Source: Eubacterium_R sp051881135 (GTDB lineage: Bacteria > Bacillota > Clostridia > Oscillospirales > Acutalibacteraceae). Taken from it: a stretch of DNA of 64,000 bases. Positions 27,301 to 34,818 of the stretch are shown in pieces; the stretch's first letter is position 1; every line of letters begins with the position of its first letter. Under the pieces are notes generated by a model, which saw only the letters and a program-made list of their open reading frames with translations, ran no database searches and was not told the DNA's origin. The DNA lies in assembly GCA_051881135.1 (NCBI GenBank), contig JBJEPH010000108.1, positions 71,831 to 135,830 of the forward strand. Direction: 5' to 3'. The position numbers and the translations under genes were made by a program.

Positions 27301-27851
27301 TCAATCTTCTGAACCTCGTGTGAGGTACGGAAGCCGTCAAAGAAATGAAGATAAGGAACTCTGCTCTTGAGAGTTGCAAGGTGAGCAACTGCACCGAGGT
27401 CCATAACCTCCTGTACATTTGCCGAGCAAAGCATAGCATAGCCTGTCTGACGGCATGCCATAACATCGGAATGGTCACCGAAAATGTTAAGAGCGTGAGT
27501 AGATACGCAACGGGCAGATACATGAATAACGCTCGGGATAAGCTCACCGGCAATCTTATACATATTAGGTATCATAAGCAATAAGCCCTGTGAAGCAGTA
27601 TAGGTTGTTGTGAGCGCACCTGCTGAAAGTGAGCCGTGAACTGCACCTGCTGCACCGGCCTCGGACTCAAGCTCTGCAACCTTTACTGTTTGGTTGAAAA
27701 GGTTTTTTACACCCTTTGCAGCCATTGCGTCGGTTTCCTCAGCCATAGGTGAAGAAGGTGTGATAGGATAGATAGCAGCAACTTCTGTAAACGCATAGCT
27801 AACATGAGCAGCAGCGCTGTTACCGTCCATGGTTTTCTTTTTTCTTGCCAT
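24330..27851 (-). CDS. nifJ: Pyruvate:ferredoxin oxidoreductase (PFOR)
   Basis: PFOR oxidises pyruvate to acetyl-CoA and CO2, reducing ferredoxin; it is a central enzyme of clostridial fermentation. The start is ATG at 27851 (MARKKKTMDGN) with a GGAGG site, giving 1173 residues; an upstream in-frame extension lies in the leader. The single chain contains all domains: the N-terminal thiamine domain with YPITPSSPM, the 2[4Fe-4S] ferredoxin domain with CxxCxxCxxxC at 696-706 and 749-759, and the C-terminal thiamine-diphosphate domain with GDGWAYDIGFGG and DTEVYSNTGGQ, plus Cys812/Cys815 of the proximal cluster. Cytosolic homodimer. Confidence 0.98.
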   Translation of the reverse strand: MARKKKTMDGNSAAAHVSYAFTEVAAIYPITPSSPMAEETDAMAAKGVKNLFNQTVKVAELESEAGAAGAVHGSLSAGALTTTYTASQGLLLMIPNMYKIAGELIPSVIHVSARCVSTHALNIFGDHSDVMACRQTGYAMLCSANVQEVMDLGAVAHLATLKSRVPYLHFFDGFRTSHEVQKIEVWDYEDLREMIDMQDVADFRARALNPERPVLRGSAENSDIFFQHREACNKYYNDAVAATEMYMNKVNEKLGTDYKPFNYYGAPDADRIIVAMGSVCDTIKETVDFLNARGEKVGMICVHLYRPFSVEHLVNSIPDSVKCISVIDRTKEPGALGEPLYLDVVAALKGSKFDSVPVYGGRYGLGSKDTLPAHIIAVYANMNAAQPKKTFALSINDDVTNLSLPITETPDTTPAGTTSCKFWGLGSDGTVGANKDSIKIIGDHTDMYAQGYFFYDSKKSGGITVSHLRFGSSPITSTYLINKANFVACHNPSYVTKYDMVQDLVPGGTFLLNCIWSPEELDAQLPASMKRYIAENDINFYTINGIKIAEEVGLPGRASTILQSAFFTISGILPVDEAIGYMKEKVVAKFSKKGEAIVNANCNGIDRGSKEVVKIDVPASWKDAVDEDRELVVDTDRPEMKAFVKNILDPVGRLHGDDLPVSAFVDSADGVYPQGSAAFEKRGIAIAVPEWNPTKCAQCNMCSMVCPHAVIRPICLDADEAAAAPEGTTMIKHKRTDYQFALIVSALDCTGCGSCANVCPTKSLTMKPIASQLGVQKSFDALVDTPAKPEVLTPNTIGVQFRKPYLEFSGACAGCGETPYAKLVTQLYGDKMYIANATGCSSIWGGSAPSTPYTVDKNGHGPAWSNSLFEDNAEFGYGMYLAQKQIRERLAADAEVLSKAGVAEADAWLATYEDAEKNEADAKALIAALKSANLTGEAADAAEDFLKDADYAAKKYQFIFGGDGWAYDIGFGGLDHVLASNEDVNIVVFDTEVYSNTGGQASKATPTGAVAKFAASGKVVKKKDLAQIAMSYGYVYVAQVAMGANANQCLKAFQEAAAYNGPSIVICYAPCINHGIKMPFNQAEQKKAVMAGYWNLFRYNPALIAEGKNPFSLDSKAPTADYVEFIEGETRYSALKRSFPGKAEELFAIAAENSIEKYNKLAKLVDYYAPAQD

Positions 27852-27892
27852 TGGAAATTCCTCCATATATAAAAAATATTTATTTACTGTCG

Positions 27893-27907
27893 GTGGGATT
27901 GTCCCAC
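27893..27907. promoter_or_regulatory. Inverted repeat at the PFOR transcript start
   Basis: GTGGGA-TTG-TCCCAC is a perfect 6-bp palindrome with a three-base spacer, just downstream of the predicted initiation site. It could be a small hairpin or a regulator binding site; it does not match the Rex consensus. Confidence 0.4.
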
Positions 27908-27916
27908 ACACAAAAC

Positions 27917-27945
27917 ATTATAGCACCACAAAAAAGCAAATTCAA
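27917..27945 (-). promoter_or_regulatory. PFOR promoter
   Basis: On the leftward strand, TTGAAT (27940-27945) and TATAAT (27917-27922) are 17 bases apart. The predicted leader is about 60 bases. Confidence 0.8.
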
Positions 27946-27997
27946 CACTATATTATAAAAAATAATATATTTATTTTATAGAAAGCACAATTACACT

Positions 27998-28036
27998 GTA
28001 ATAAAACGGCAGAATGAAAGCTACATTCTGCCGTTT
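27998..28036 (-). terminator. Terminator of the RluA operon
   Basis: AAACGGCAGAATG (28004-28016) pairs with CATTCTGCCGTTT (28024-28036), a 13-bp stem that overlaps the last codons of the gene ending at 28021. Leftward it runs into TTTTATTAC. Confidence 0.8.
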
Positions 28037-28470
28037 AATTCGTCGGTAATATTTTTAAGCGTTTTTTTAGTTGTTAATCCAAGCGTAACAGTGACCGTTT
28101 TTTCGTCCTTCAAATAAAAAATAAGGCTTGAATATCTGTCGATAAAATTTTTCCTTAGGCTAATGCTGTCGTCCTTGCGAGCTTCTACTCTTTCGATATC
28201 GCAATATTTAAATTCGTTATCCGTATCAAGCCCTGTAAATTCAACTCTGTCCTCATAAAATTTTACGCCGTTTTTGAAAAGCTGAGCCGTTGATAAAAAA
28301 GCCACAACGCTTACAAATGCCACAATAAGCACAAATGCAATATTTATGAGCTTTGCATCTTCAATAATTTTGCCAACGGCAAGGCAGTCAAAATAAATGC
28401 AGCCACCGTCGAGCAACAGCATAACTAATAGGTTTATCGGGGATAAAATATGATAAAACTTTTCTTTCAT
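28021..28470 (-). CDS. Small two-helix membrane protein, uncharacterised
   Basis: A 149-residue protein with two predicted transmembrane helices (about 10-34 and 42-64) followed by an 80-residue cytosolic beta-rich region (KFYEDRVEFTGL, FKYCDIERVEARK, SSLIFYLKDEKTVTVTLG) that resembles a bacterial PH-like domain in strand pattern. No named family was recognised. The ATG overlaps the RluA-family gene stop codon (TAATG), so the two are co-translated, but there is no evident functional link. Confidence 0.5.
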   Translation of the reverse strand: MKEKFYHILSPINLLVMLLLDGGCIYFDCLAVGKIIEDAKLINIAFVLIVAFVSVVAFLSTAQLFKNGVKFYEDRVEFTGLDTDNEFKYCDIERVEARKDDSISLRKNFIDRYSSLIFYLKDEKTVTVTLGLTTKKTLKNITDELNGRM

Positions 28471-29417
28471 TAGTATTTTCTCTCTTTAAATTTCTGCATT
28501 ACCTCACAGCTATCAGAAACAAATTCCCTGCCGTTGAGATAGTTTAAAGCACCTGCATCCTGTGTAAAATTAAACCTCAGCCTGTACGAATAAAGCTCCT
28601 GCTTAAATCTGCCGTGAGCAGAGCCGTATTTTCCGTCGTTCAGCAGAGGATGACCTATGGACGCAAGATGCGCTCTTATTTGGTGAGTTCTGCCTGTTAA
28701 AAGCTCAATCTCAACCAGGCTTTTACCGTCATAGCTGTCTAAAACAGTATATTTTGTTTTTATAAATTTAGAATTATCGACAGGCTTCTCTGTGACGGTT
28801 ACCATATTTTTTCTCTCGTCCTTAACGAGATAGCCCTCTAAAACTTCGCTTTTCCTTTCGAACACACCCTCGCACACGGTAAGGTAGTATTTGTCAATTT
28901 CTCTGTTCTTGATTTTTTGATTTAAAACCCTTAACGCCTGATAGTTTTTAGCGCCGATAACAATACCGCCTGTATTTCGGTCAATTCTGTTTGCGAGGGA
29001 GGGTGTAAAGGAATTTTCCCTGTCGGGAGACCACTCCCCTTTTTCATACAGATAGCGCTTTAGTGACGCAACAAGCGTATTTACATATTCCCTGCCGTCA
29101 GGATGGCAAAGCTCGCCCTGCTTTTTATCTAAAAGGATAATGTTTTCATCCTCGTAAATAATTCGCAAATCCTTGGGCGCACGCAGAAAATCGTAATGCT
29201 GCTTTTTCTCGGCGAGCAGGTCGTCGTTGAGATATAATTCAATAACATCTCCCTGTTCCAAAAGCTGCTCCGCCGTGCATCGCTTACGGTTTATTTTTAT
29301 ATTCTTTTTTCTGATTTGCTTAAACATCATAGATTTGGGTAGAGAGGAATAATGCTTCATTAGAAATTTATCCAATCTCTGTCCTGCATCATTTGCGCTT
29401 ACGGTAATACTTTTCAT
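28470..29417 (-). CDS. RluA-family rRNA pseudouridine synthase, leaderless
   Basis: A 315-residue pseudouridine synthase. Residues 1-75 include an S4 RNA-binding domain (RLDKFLMKHY, SMMFKQIRKKNIKIN); the catalytic domain has NRIDRNTGGIVIGAK, where the Asp is the nucleophile, and RTHQIRAHLASIGHPLLND. It belongs to the RluC/RluD-like group and probably modifies 23S rRNA; the exact uridine cannot be deduced. The start chosen is ATG at 29417. The -10 TATAAT ends six bases upstream, so this ATG coincides with the predicted transcription start and no Shine-Dalgarno is present. An ATG two codons upstream would lie before the predicted start. Confidence 0.9.
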   Translation of the reverse strand: MKSITVSANDAGQRLDKFLMKHYSSLPKSMMFKQIRKKNIKINRKRCTAEQLLEQGDVIELYLNDDLLAEKKQHYDFLRAPKDLRIIYEDENIILLDKKQGELCHPDGREYVNTLVASLKRYLYEKGEWSPDRENSFTPSLANRIDRNTGGIVIGAKNYQALRVLNQKIKNREIDKYYLTVCEGVFERKSEVLEGYLVKDERKNMVTVTEKPVDNSKFIKTKYTVLDSYDGKSLVEIELLTGRTHQIRAHLASIGHPLLNDGKYGSAHGRFKQELYSYRLRFNFTQDAGALNYLNGREFVSDSCEVMQKFKERKY

Positions 29418-29423
29418 AAGCAT

Positions 29424-29452
29424 ATTATATATTCTTTAAGCGTCATAATCAA
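29424..29452 (-). promoter_or_regulatory. Promoter of leaderless RluA-family gene
   Basis: TTGATT (29447-29452) and TATAAT (29424-29429) on the leftward strand are 17 bases apart. The ATG at 29417 follows the -10 by six bases. Confidence 0.8.
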
Positions 29453-29491
29453 CCAAAAAATAAAACTCCCGACAAATAAAATGTCGGGAGT
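29453..29491 (-). terminator. Terminator of the alcohol dehydrogenase gene
   Basis: ACTCCCGACA (29465-29474) pairs with TGTCGGGAGT (29482-29491). Leftward the stem is followed by TTTTATTTTTTGG, a good U-run. It abuts the RluA-family promoter. Confidence 0.88.
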
Positions 29492-29499
29492 AGAAATCG

Positions 29500-30711
29500 T
29501 TAAGCCATAAGCTTACGGATAACAGCCTCACAATCGGCGGCATCCATAATCTTCGGTACGGGATAAAGCGGATTACCCTCCTTGAGCGCACGGGCAACCA
29601 AGGTAGGCATATCCTCCTCCTTAATCATATCGAACTTCTCGGGAATATTCATAGCCGCATTCATTCTGCGAATTTCAGCGATGAAAGCCTTACCCTTATC
29701 AGAGGTTGACATAGACGGAGTTGTTATGCCTATAATGTCGGCAAGCTTTGCAAGCTGAGGATAAGCACTCTCTCCGTAATAGTCAAGAACATAAGGAAGT
29801 ATAACGGCGTTAGCAAGACCGTGCGGAACTCCGTACAGACCTCCGAGATTATGAGCAATAGCGTGAACATATCCTACATAGGCGTGTGTGAAAGCACGGC
29901 CTGCATAATATGAGCCCTTAAGCATATTGCCTCTTGCCTCTAAGTTCTTGCCGTCGTTATAAGCCGTTTCAAGATTTTCATGAATAAGCTTTGTGGCAAG
30001 CTCTGCTTCCCTGATAGTGTCCTTTGTGTTGCTGTGGCCGATATAAGCCTCTACGGCATGAGTCATTGCATCCATACCTGTTGTCGAAGTGATGTGTGGT
30101 GGCAGACCTACGGTTAATTCCGGGTCAAGCACAGCATACTTTGGACGAAGACAGGTATCATTGATAGCGTTCTTCTCATGTGTGTCGGGATCGGTTACAA
30201 CAGCAGCAACTGTTGTTTCTGAGCCTGTACCTGCAGTTGTCGGAACTGCAAAAAACGGTGGTAGCTTTTTATGTACCTTTAACTGACCGCGCATATCGCG
30301 AACAGACTGATTTGGCTTTACAACTCTTGCACCGGCAGCCTTTGCACAGTCCATAGCAGAACCGCCGCCGAATGCAATGATGCCCTCACAGCCGTTTTGA
30401 ACATATGCGTCCTTTGCATCTTCGATGTTTGGAATGGTAGGATTTGGCTGAACACCGTCATATACAACATATTCGATGCCAACCTCTTCGAGCTTTGCAA
30501 ACATAGGGTCAAGAAGATGAAGTCCCATCAGACCTTTATCTGTTACAACCAAAACCTTCTTAATGCCCTTGCCCTTGATAAACTCGGGGAGTTTAAGAAC
30601 AGAGCCGGCACCCTCAAGAAGCTCCGGTTCGGACCAGTCCATAAAGCACATAGCAACCTTAAATACATTCTGGTAAATACGATACCAGATTTTCTTTAAA
30701 GTCCAGAGCAT
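29500..30711 (-). CDS. Iron-containing alcohol dehydrogenase
   Basis: A 403-residue group III (Fe2+-dependent) alcohol dehydrogenase that interconverts aldehydes and alcohols with NAD(P)H. The N-terminal half has the cofactor-binding EGIIAFGGGSAMDCAKAAG; the metal-binding histidines fall in DAMTHAVEAY and in HAIAHNLGGLYGVPHG. Substrate specificity (butanol, propanediol or other) cannot be told. Compared with the family it has a 25-residue N-terminal extension (MLWTLKKIWYRIYQNVFKV) that is amphipathic and hydrophobic; the AGGAGG site directly upstream supports this start. It is monocistronic. Confidence 0.92.
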   Translation of the reverse strand: MLWTLKKIWYRIYQNVFKVAMCFMDWSEPELLEGAGSVLKLPEFIKGKGIKKVLVVTDKGLMGLHLLDPMFAKLEEVGIEYVVYDGVQPNPTIPNIEDAKDAYVQNGCEGIIAFGGGSAMDCAKAAGARVVKPNQSVRDMRGQLKVHKKLPPFFAVPTTAGTGSETTVAAVVTDPDTHEKNAINDTCLRPKYAVLDPELTVGLPPHITSTTGMDAMTHAVEAYIGHSNTKDTIREAELATKLIHENLETAYNDGKNLEARGNMLKGSYYAGRAFTHAYVGYVHAIAHNLGGLYGVPHGLANAVILPYVLDYYGESAYPQLAKLADIIGITTPSMSTSDKGKAFIAEIRRMNAAMNIPEKFDMIKEEDMPTLVARALKEGNPLYPVPKIMDAADCEAVIRKLMA

Positions 30712-30811
30712 TTGAATTCCTCCTTTATTTATTTTCTATTATATTTTACAAAACTTTCCTTGACATTTCAATAGTAATGACGAAAAAAATACAATAATTA
30801 TACAAATTAAT

Positions 30812-30842
30812 CAAAAAATATAAAGCCCGTTAGGACTTTATA
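30812..30842 (-). terminator. Terminator of the lipoprotein/acetyltransferase/YczE operon
   Basis: TATAAAGCCC (30819-30828) and GGACTTTATA (30833-30842) form a 10-bp stem with one G-U pair and a four-base loop. Leftward a T6 run follows. It starts right after the stop codon at 30843. Confidence 0.82.
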
Positions 30843-31508
30843 CTACTCAAAATATTTACGCAGGGGAAATCTGTCGAACAATGTAAAATGTTTGTTGATA
30901 AGCTTTGAAAAGAAAGCGATGATATTTCCGTTGAAAACAGCCATAATAAGCGTTCCGACATTAATTGCAATAAGCCTTTTAAACAAAATCAGGCTTAGCA
31001 AAACGGAAGCAATAAGCATTGCAAAGTCGTAGCAAAGCTTCCATTTGCGCATATCAAGCTTTTTCTCCTCGCCCACATTTCTGACAAAATAATCGTATGC
31101 GCAGGGTGCGAGATATGTATTAAAAAACAGGGCAACCGACAGACTTGTTAAAACCATACCTGCCAGCAACAGAATAATTCTTAACGCAATGTGATTTGCC
31201 TGAAAAAAGCCTGTAATATAAATATCAAAATCGAGCAAAATGCCGTATATAAATGCGCTTAAAAACGAGGTTAAATAGGTTAGTCTGAATTTTTTGATTA
31301 TCACGCACATAAGCACAATAAAGAGTGCCTGCATAATCCATTCGGTTTGACCGGTGGTGATAAAAGGCACCCTTTCGCTTATTATGTAGCTTGGAGCCGC
31401 TATCATCGACATACCCAAATCCGCCTTAATTGTCAGCGAAACGGCAAAGGGCATAATCAGCATACCCAAGACATAGCACAGCTCTCTTGACAGCTTAATC
31501 TTCTTCAT
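30843..31508 (-). CDS. YczE/YitT-like integral membrane protein (DUF6198 type)
   Basis: A 221-residue protein with five to six hydrophobic segments. The N-terminal KADLGMSMIAAPSYIIS and the GQTEWIMQAL block are characteristic of the YczE/YitT group of bacterial membrane proteins, whose function is unknown. The gene begins 14 bases inside the upstream acetyltransferase gene, so it is translationally coupled, and it is last in a three-gene operon that ends with a terminator. Confidence 0.7.
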   Translation of the reverse strand: MKKIKLSRELCYVLGMLIMPFAVSLTIKADLGMSMIAAPSYIISERVPFITTGQTEWIMQALFIVLMCVIIKKFRLTYLTSFLSAFIYGILLDFDIYITGFFQANHIALRIILLLAGMVLTSLSVALFFNTYLAPCAYDYFVRNVGEEKKLDMRKWKLCYDFAMLIASVLLSLILFKRLIAINVGTLIMAVFNGNIIAFFSKLINKHFTLFDRFPLRKYFE

Positions 31509-32127
31509 ATAATTCTATAATGCTTTCCCAATCTATTTTTTTATCTCTAAAATAAAATTCATCGTCATGCTCGCCGACCTCGCGGAGAACTCGGCAGGGA
31601 TTACCCACGGCAACAACATTTGACGGGATATCCTTTGTTACAACAGCCCCGGCGCCGATAACGGTGTTATCTCCGATGGTAACTCCGGGAAGCACAACAG
31701 CGCCTGCGCCTATCCAAACATTTTTTCCGATATGCACATCTGCATTATACTGAAATCCGCGCTTGCGAAGCTTGGCGTTGATGGGATGTCCTGCAGTGGC
31801 TATGGTAACATTGGGCGCAATCATTGTATCATCGCCGATATAAATATGCCCGTCGTCAACTAAGGTGAGATTAAAATTTGCATAAACGTGGTTTCCGAGA
31901 TGCACATTTGAGCCGCCCCAATTTGCATAAAACGGCGGTTGTATATAGCAATCCTCACCGACATCACCGAAAATTAATGGCATAAGCTCTGCCATGCGTT
32001 TTTCATCGCCTAATCCGAGAGAATTATATTCCTTAAGATGAGAAGCGAAATTTCGCTGAACGGATAAAATATCCTCGCCCTCGCAGTCATAGATAAGACC
32101 TGCTTGCATTCTTTCATAATTATTCAT
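31495..32127 (-). CDS. Sugar O-acetyltransferase (LbH hexapeptide-repeat, Maa/LacA type)
   Basis: A 210-residue acetyl-CoA-dependent acetyltransferase. The N-terminal Mac domain (ERMQAGLIYDCEGEDIL, about 1-60) is followed by a left-handed beta helix with hexapeptide repeats. The catalytic histidine lies in IATAGHPINAKLR and the acetyl-CoA region is IGKNVWIGAGAVVLPGVTIG through VVAVGNPCRVLRE. Related to maltose and galactoside acetyltransferases; the physiological acceptor is not known. It is the second gene of its operon, with an AAAGGA site. Confidence 0.92.
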   Translation of the reverse strand: MNNYERMQAGLIYDCEGEDILSVQRNFASHLKEYNSLGLGDEKRMAELMPLIFGDVGEDCYIQPPFYANWGGSNVHLGNHVYANFNLTLVDDGHIYIGDDTMIAPNVTIATAGHPINAKLRKRGFQYNADVHIGKNVWIGAGAVVLPGVTIGDNTVIGAGAVVTKDIPSNVVAVGNPCRVLREVGEHDDEFYFRDKKIDWESIIELYEED

Positions 32128-32133
32128 ACAATG

Positions 32134-32661
32134 CTATTCCTTTGGTATTTCCTTTAGCTTCATTTCCGAAAATTTGCCTGTTTCCAAATCCTTTTTAAGC
32201 AGCTTTTTGCCCTTTACCTGCAAATAATATTCGCCCTTATTATCGGTTGTATAGGTTTTTTCTCCTGTGTTTTGGTCGATATGAGCAATTTTGATGGTTG
32301 CCATAATTTTGATATATTCATCCTTATCGACCTCTTCGATAACATCGGACACAATAAAGCTGCAAAGCTGTCTTTCCTCTTTGGTTAAGCCAAGCTCTTC
32401 GTCCGAATAGCTTTGAATAAGCAATGATGCCTGCTTTGCACTTATCTTTGCAGAATCTATCTTCTTGCCCGAGGTGGTTGAAATAGACGCAACGGTTGTT
32501 GTGTGCTTTTTTTCTCTGTATTTTGTAGTAAGCTCGTTTCCGTCAATGCCTATGGCAACATTTGAGCCTTCATTTTGATTTGAATCGGCTTTACCCGAGC
32601 AAGCGGCAAAAACGCCTGCCAATACCGTAACCGATAGCAAAACAGCAATAATCTTTTTCAT
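32134..32661 (-). CDS. Lipoprotein of unknown function
   Basis: A 175-residue predicted lipoprotein. The signal peptide MKKIIAVLLSVTVLAGVFAAC ends at a lipobox with Cys21. Residues 22-60 are a polar Ser/Thr/Asn/Lys linker, and residues 60-175 form a beta-rich domain of repeated strand patterns (YIKIMATIKIAHID, GEYYLQVKGKKLL) that suggests an extracellular sensor or scaffold. No family recognised. It is the first gene of the operon, with its own promoter and a GGAGGT site. Confidence 0.6.
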   Translation of the reverse strand: MKKIIAVLLSVTVLAGVFAACSGKADSNQNEGSNVAIGIDGNELTTKYREKKHTTTVASISTTSGKKIDSAKISAKQASLLIQSYSDEELGLTKEERQLCSFIVSDVIEEVDKDEYIKIMATIKIAHIDQNTGEKTYTTDNKGEYYLQVKGKKLLKKDLETGKFSEMKLKEIPKE

Positions 32662-32684
32662 ATCATTACCTCCGATACCATTAG

Positions 32685-32713
32685 ATTATAAAATAGTGTC
32701 GATTTAAAGTCAA
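32685..32713 (-). promoter_or_regulatory. Promoter of the lipoprotein operon
   Basis: TTGACT (32708-32713) and TATAAT (32685-32690) on the leftward strand are 17 bases apart. The -35 overlaps the stop codon of the upstream DUF523 gene. Confidence 0.82.
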
Positions 32714-33153
32714 TACAGTTGAAGAAGTTTGTTTACGGAGCTTTCGCCGAAAATCCGTATTCCGTTTTGATAAAGAAGCTCTGCCGTGATTCCGTTGCCG
32801 TTTATCTTGTTTCCCGTAAAGGTTCCGTCATAAATTTTGCCGAAGCCGCAGGAGGGAGAATTTTCTTTAAGGACAGCCGCAGGCGCATTAGCCTCCATTG
32901 CAATATACAATGCGTGGTCGGCGCCCTTATTAAAGAATTCAGTTAAATCCTCGCCTGTTTTTGCATATGCCCTGCCGTTGCGAAGCTCGCTTGGCACACG
33001 GGGAATGGGAAGACCTCCGAAGCATTCGGGACAGATGGGCACAAGCTCAAATTTCTCCGCAAGCCTTATAACTTCTTCGTTTTTGTTGTTTGAGCCGTTA
33101 TATTTACAGTTTTCACCTAAAAGGCAGGCTGATACCAAAATTTTTGTTTTCAT
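32710..33153 (-). CDS. DUF523 family protein (YbbK-like)
   Basis: A 147-residue DUF523 protein of unknown function. The diagnostic blocks are ILVSACLLGENCKYNG at the N-terminus, ICPECFGGLPIPRVPSEL and LKENSPSCGFGKIYDG. Four conserved cysteines (in ACLLGENC, CPEC and SCG) suggest metal or iron-sulfur binding. The -10 TATAAT at 33169-33174 lies just upstream, but its -35 is poor, and GGTGA precedes the ATG. It is divergent from the sugar transporter gene. Confidence 0.85.
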   Translation of the reverse strand: MKTKILVSACLLGENCKYNGSNNKNEEVIRLAEKFELVPICPECFGGLPIPRVPSELRNGRAYAKTGEDLTEFFNKGADHALYIAMEANAPAAVLKENSPSCGFGKIYDGTFTGNKINGNGITAELLYQNGIRIFGESSVNKLLQLY

Positions 33154-33184
33154 ATTATCACCGAGGATATTATAACATAATTGA

Positions 33185-33214
33185 TTGACTTATTCTATAA
33201 CAATATGTTAATAT
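33185..33214 (+). promoter_or_regulatory. Promoter of GPH transporter gene
   Basis: TTGACT at 33185-33190 and TAATAT at 33209-33214, 18 bases apart. AAAGGGGAAG precedes the ATG at 33246. Confidence 0.6.
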
Positions 33215-33245
33215 TAATATACAGAATTATAAAGGGGAAGAATAT

Positions 33246-34721
33246 ATGGAAAATAAAAACTATGTTCCTAAAAAGGAATGGATGGCATACTGTGTCGGTG
33301 CGTTAGGTCAGGGTATGGTTTATGCAATTATGAGCTCGTACATTTCGGACTTTTACCTAAATGTACTAAAGGTTACGCCGATATTCGTATTATTGCTGAT
33401 GCTTTTTGCAAGAATTTGGGACGCAATCAATGACCCTATTATGGGATATGCCGTTGACCACCTTAATTTAAAGCGAGGCAAAATGAAGCCGTATATCCTA
33501 TACACTCCCATACCGGTTGCGATTTTAACTATGCTTCTGTTTTACGCACCTAATATTTCCGACACGATGCGTATGGTTTATGCAGGCATTACATATGTTG
33601 CATGGGGTATGATTTACACATCAAGCGATGTTCCGTTTTGGAGCCTTCCTAATGCATTAACTCCTAATGCAGACGAGCGCGGTTCAATTATATCAAAGGC
33701 AAGAACGGCAAACGGAATAGGCTCAGCCGTTCCTATGGCTATGTTTATGGCGCTTGGATTTATACTGCCCAAGCTTAACCTTGCAGGAACACAGCTTGAA
33801 AAAACGAAATATATAATTATGGCTTTAGTATGCTCCATAATTGGTAATCTGCTGTTTGTGAGAGTATATTTTAAAACAAAGGAAAGAGTTAATATTCCAG
33901 TACCGCCGAAGAAGGATAAGAGTCAACCTAACTCACTTAAGCTGATTTTAACCTGCAAGCCTCTTATGCTCACGGCATTGATGGGTATTTTATCTGCCGC
34001 AAGATATATGTTCCAGGCAGGCGCAGTTCATGTAGCAAGATATTCGTTTTACATCGGCAAGGACCCAAGCGCACTGACAGGTGCAGAGCTTGAAGCCGCA
34101 TTACAATCCAACATTTCAACCGTATCAACCGTTATGGCTGCCGCAAGCGCAATAGGTATGTTCGGTGCTATGATAGCCGTAGTTCCGTTAATTAAGAAAT
34201 TTTCATACAAATCAATTATCATTGTTTCGGCTGTTATAGGTGCGATATCCTCGCTCGCAATGTGGTTTATAGGATACGAGAATTTCTGGGCATGCGTTCC
34301 GCTTTTGGTTATCTCCTGTATCCCCTGCGGTACTATCAATGTTTGCGCATTTGCAATGGTTGGCGACTGCCTCGATTATATGGAGCTCAAAACCGGCGTG
34401 CGCCTTACAGGTATGGGCTCGGCTATACAGAGCTTTGTTACAAAGTTCGGCAACGCCATAGCAACATCTGCAATCATACTTATGTACATAATCGTTGACC
34501 TTGATGTTTCAAGCATCTCTGCAAAGGTTACGGCTAATCCGCTTGATATGGACCCTGCCGTTAGAACAGGTATGTTCTCAATAATTTCGATTGTACCTGC
34601 AATTTCCCTGCTTCTTTGCATTATCCCTATGTTCTTCTATAAGCTTTCGGGAGAATACAGAGATAATATGGAAAAGGAGCTTGCAGAGCAAAGAAAGCAA
34701 AGAGGCATTGAAATTAGATAA
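33246..34721 (+). CDS. GPH-family sugar:cation symporter (MelB-like MFS)
   Basis: A 491-residue protein with about twelve hydrophobic segments. The N-terminal motif FARIWDAINDPIMGYAVD, with Asp residues in the second transmembrane region, is the glycoside-pentoside-hexuronide:cation symporter signature, and MELKTGVRLTGMGSA near the C-terminus is typical too. It would import glycosides using Na+ or H+; the sugar cannot be predicted. It is monocistronic. The secreted GH43 enzyme of this window could supply substrates, but the two genes are 11 kb apart. Confidence 0.88.
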   Translation: MENKNYVPKKEWMAYCVGALGQGMVYAIMSSYISDFYLNVLKVTPIFVLLLMLFARIWDAINDPIMGYAVDHLNLKRGKMKPYILYTPIPVAILTMLLFYAPNISDTMRMVYAGITYVAWGMIYTSSDVPFWSLPNALTPNADERGSIISKARTANGIGSAVPMAMFMALGFILPKLNLAGTQLEKTKYIIMALVCSIIGNLLFVRVYFKTKERVNIPVPPKKDKSQPNSLKLILTCKPLMLTALMGILSAARYMFQAGAVHVARYSFYIGKDPSALTGAELEAALQSNISTVSTVMAAASAIGMFGAMIAVVPLIKKFSYKSIIIVSAVIGAISSLAMWFIGYENFWACVPLLVISCIPCGTINVCAFAMVGDCLDYMELKTGVRLTGMGSAIQSFVTKFGNAIATSAIILMYIIVDLDVSSISAKVTANPLDMDPAVRTGMFSIISIVPAISLLLCIIPMFFYKLSGEYRDNMEKELAEQRKQRGIEIR

Positions 34722-34768
34722 TAATTATCAATGATTATTATTCAGTATTCAATTCTATATAAAGCAAA

Positions 34769-34810
34769 GCTAACCCCCATTCAAGCAAATTCTTGAATGG
34801 GGGCTTACTA
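34769..34810. terminator. Hairpin between convergent genes, probable terminator
   Basis: CCCCCATTCAAG (34774-34785) pairs perfectly with CTTGAATGGGGG (34792-34803). Neither side has a long U-run, but the position between convergent stop codons and the 12-bp GC-rich stem favour a terminator. Confidence 0.6.
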
Positions 34811-34818
34811 TTAATCTG

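Noticed and set aside
27893..27907. Rex-type redox operator in the PFOR leader
   Set aside because: The palindrome GTGGGA/TCCCAC does not resemble TTGTGAA-N4-TTCACAA.
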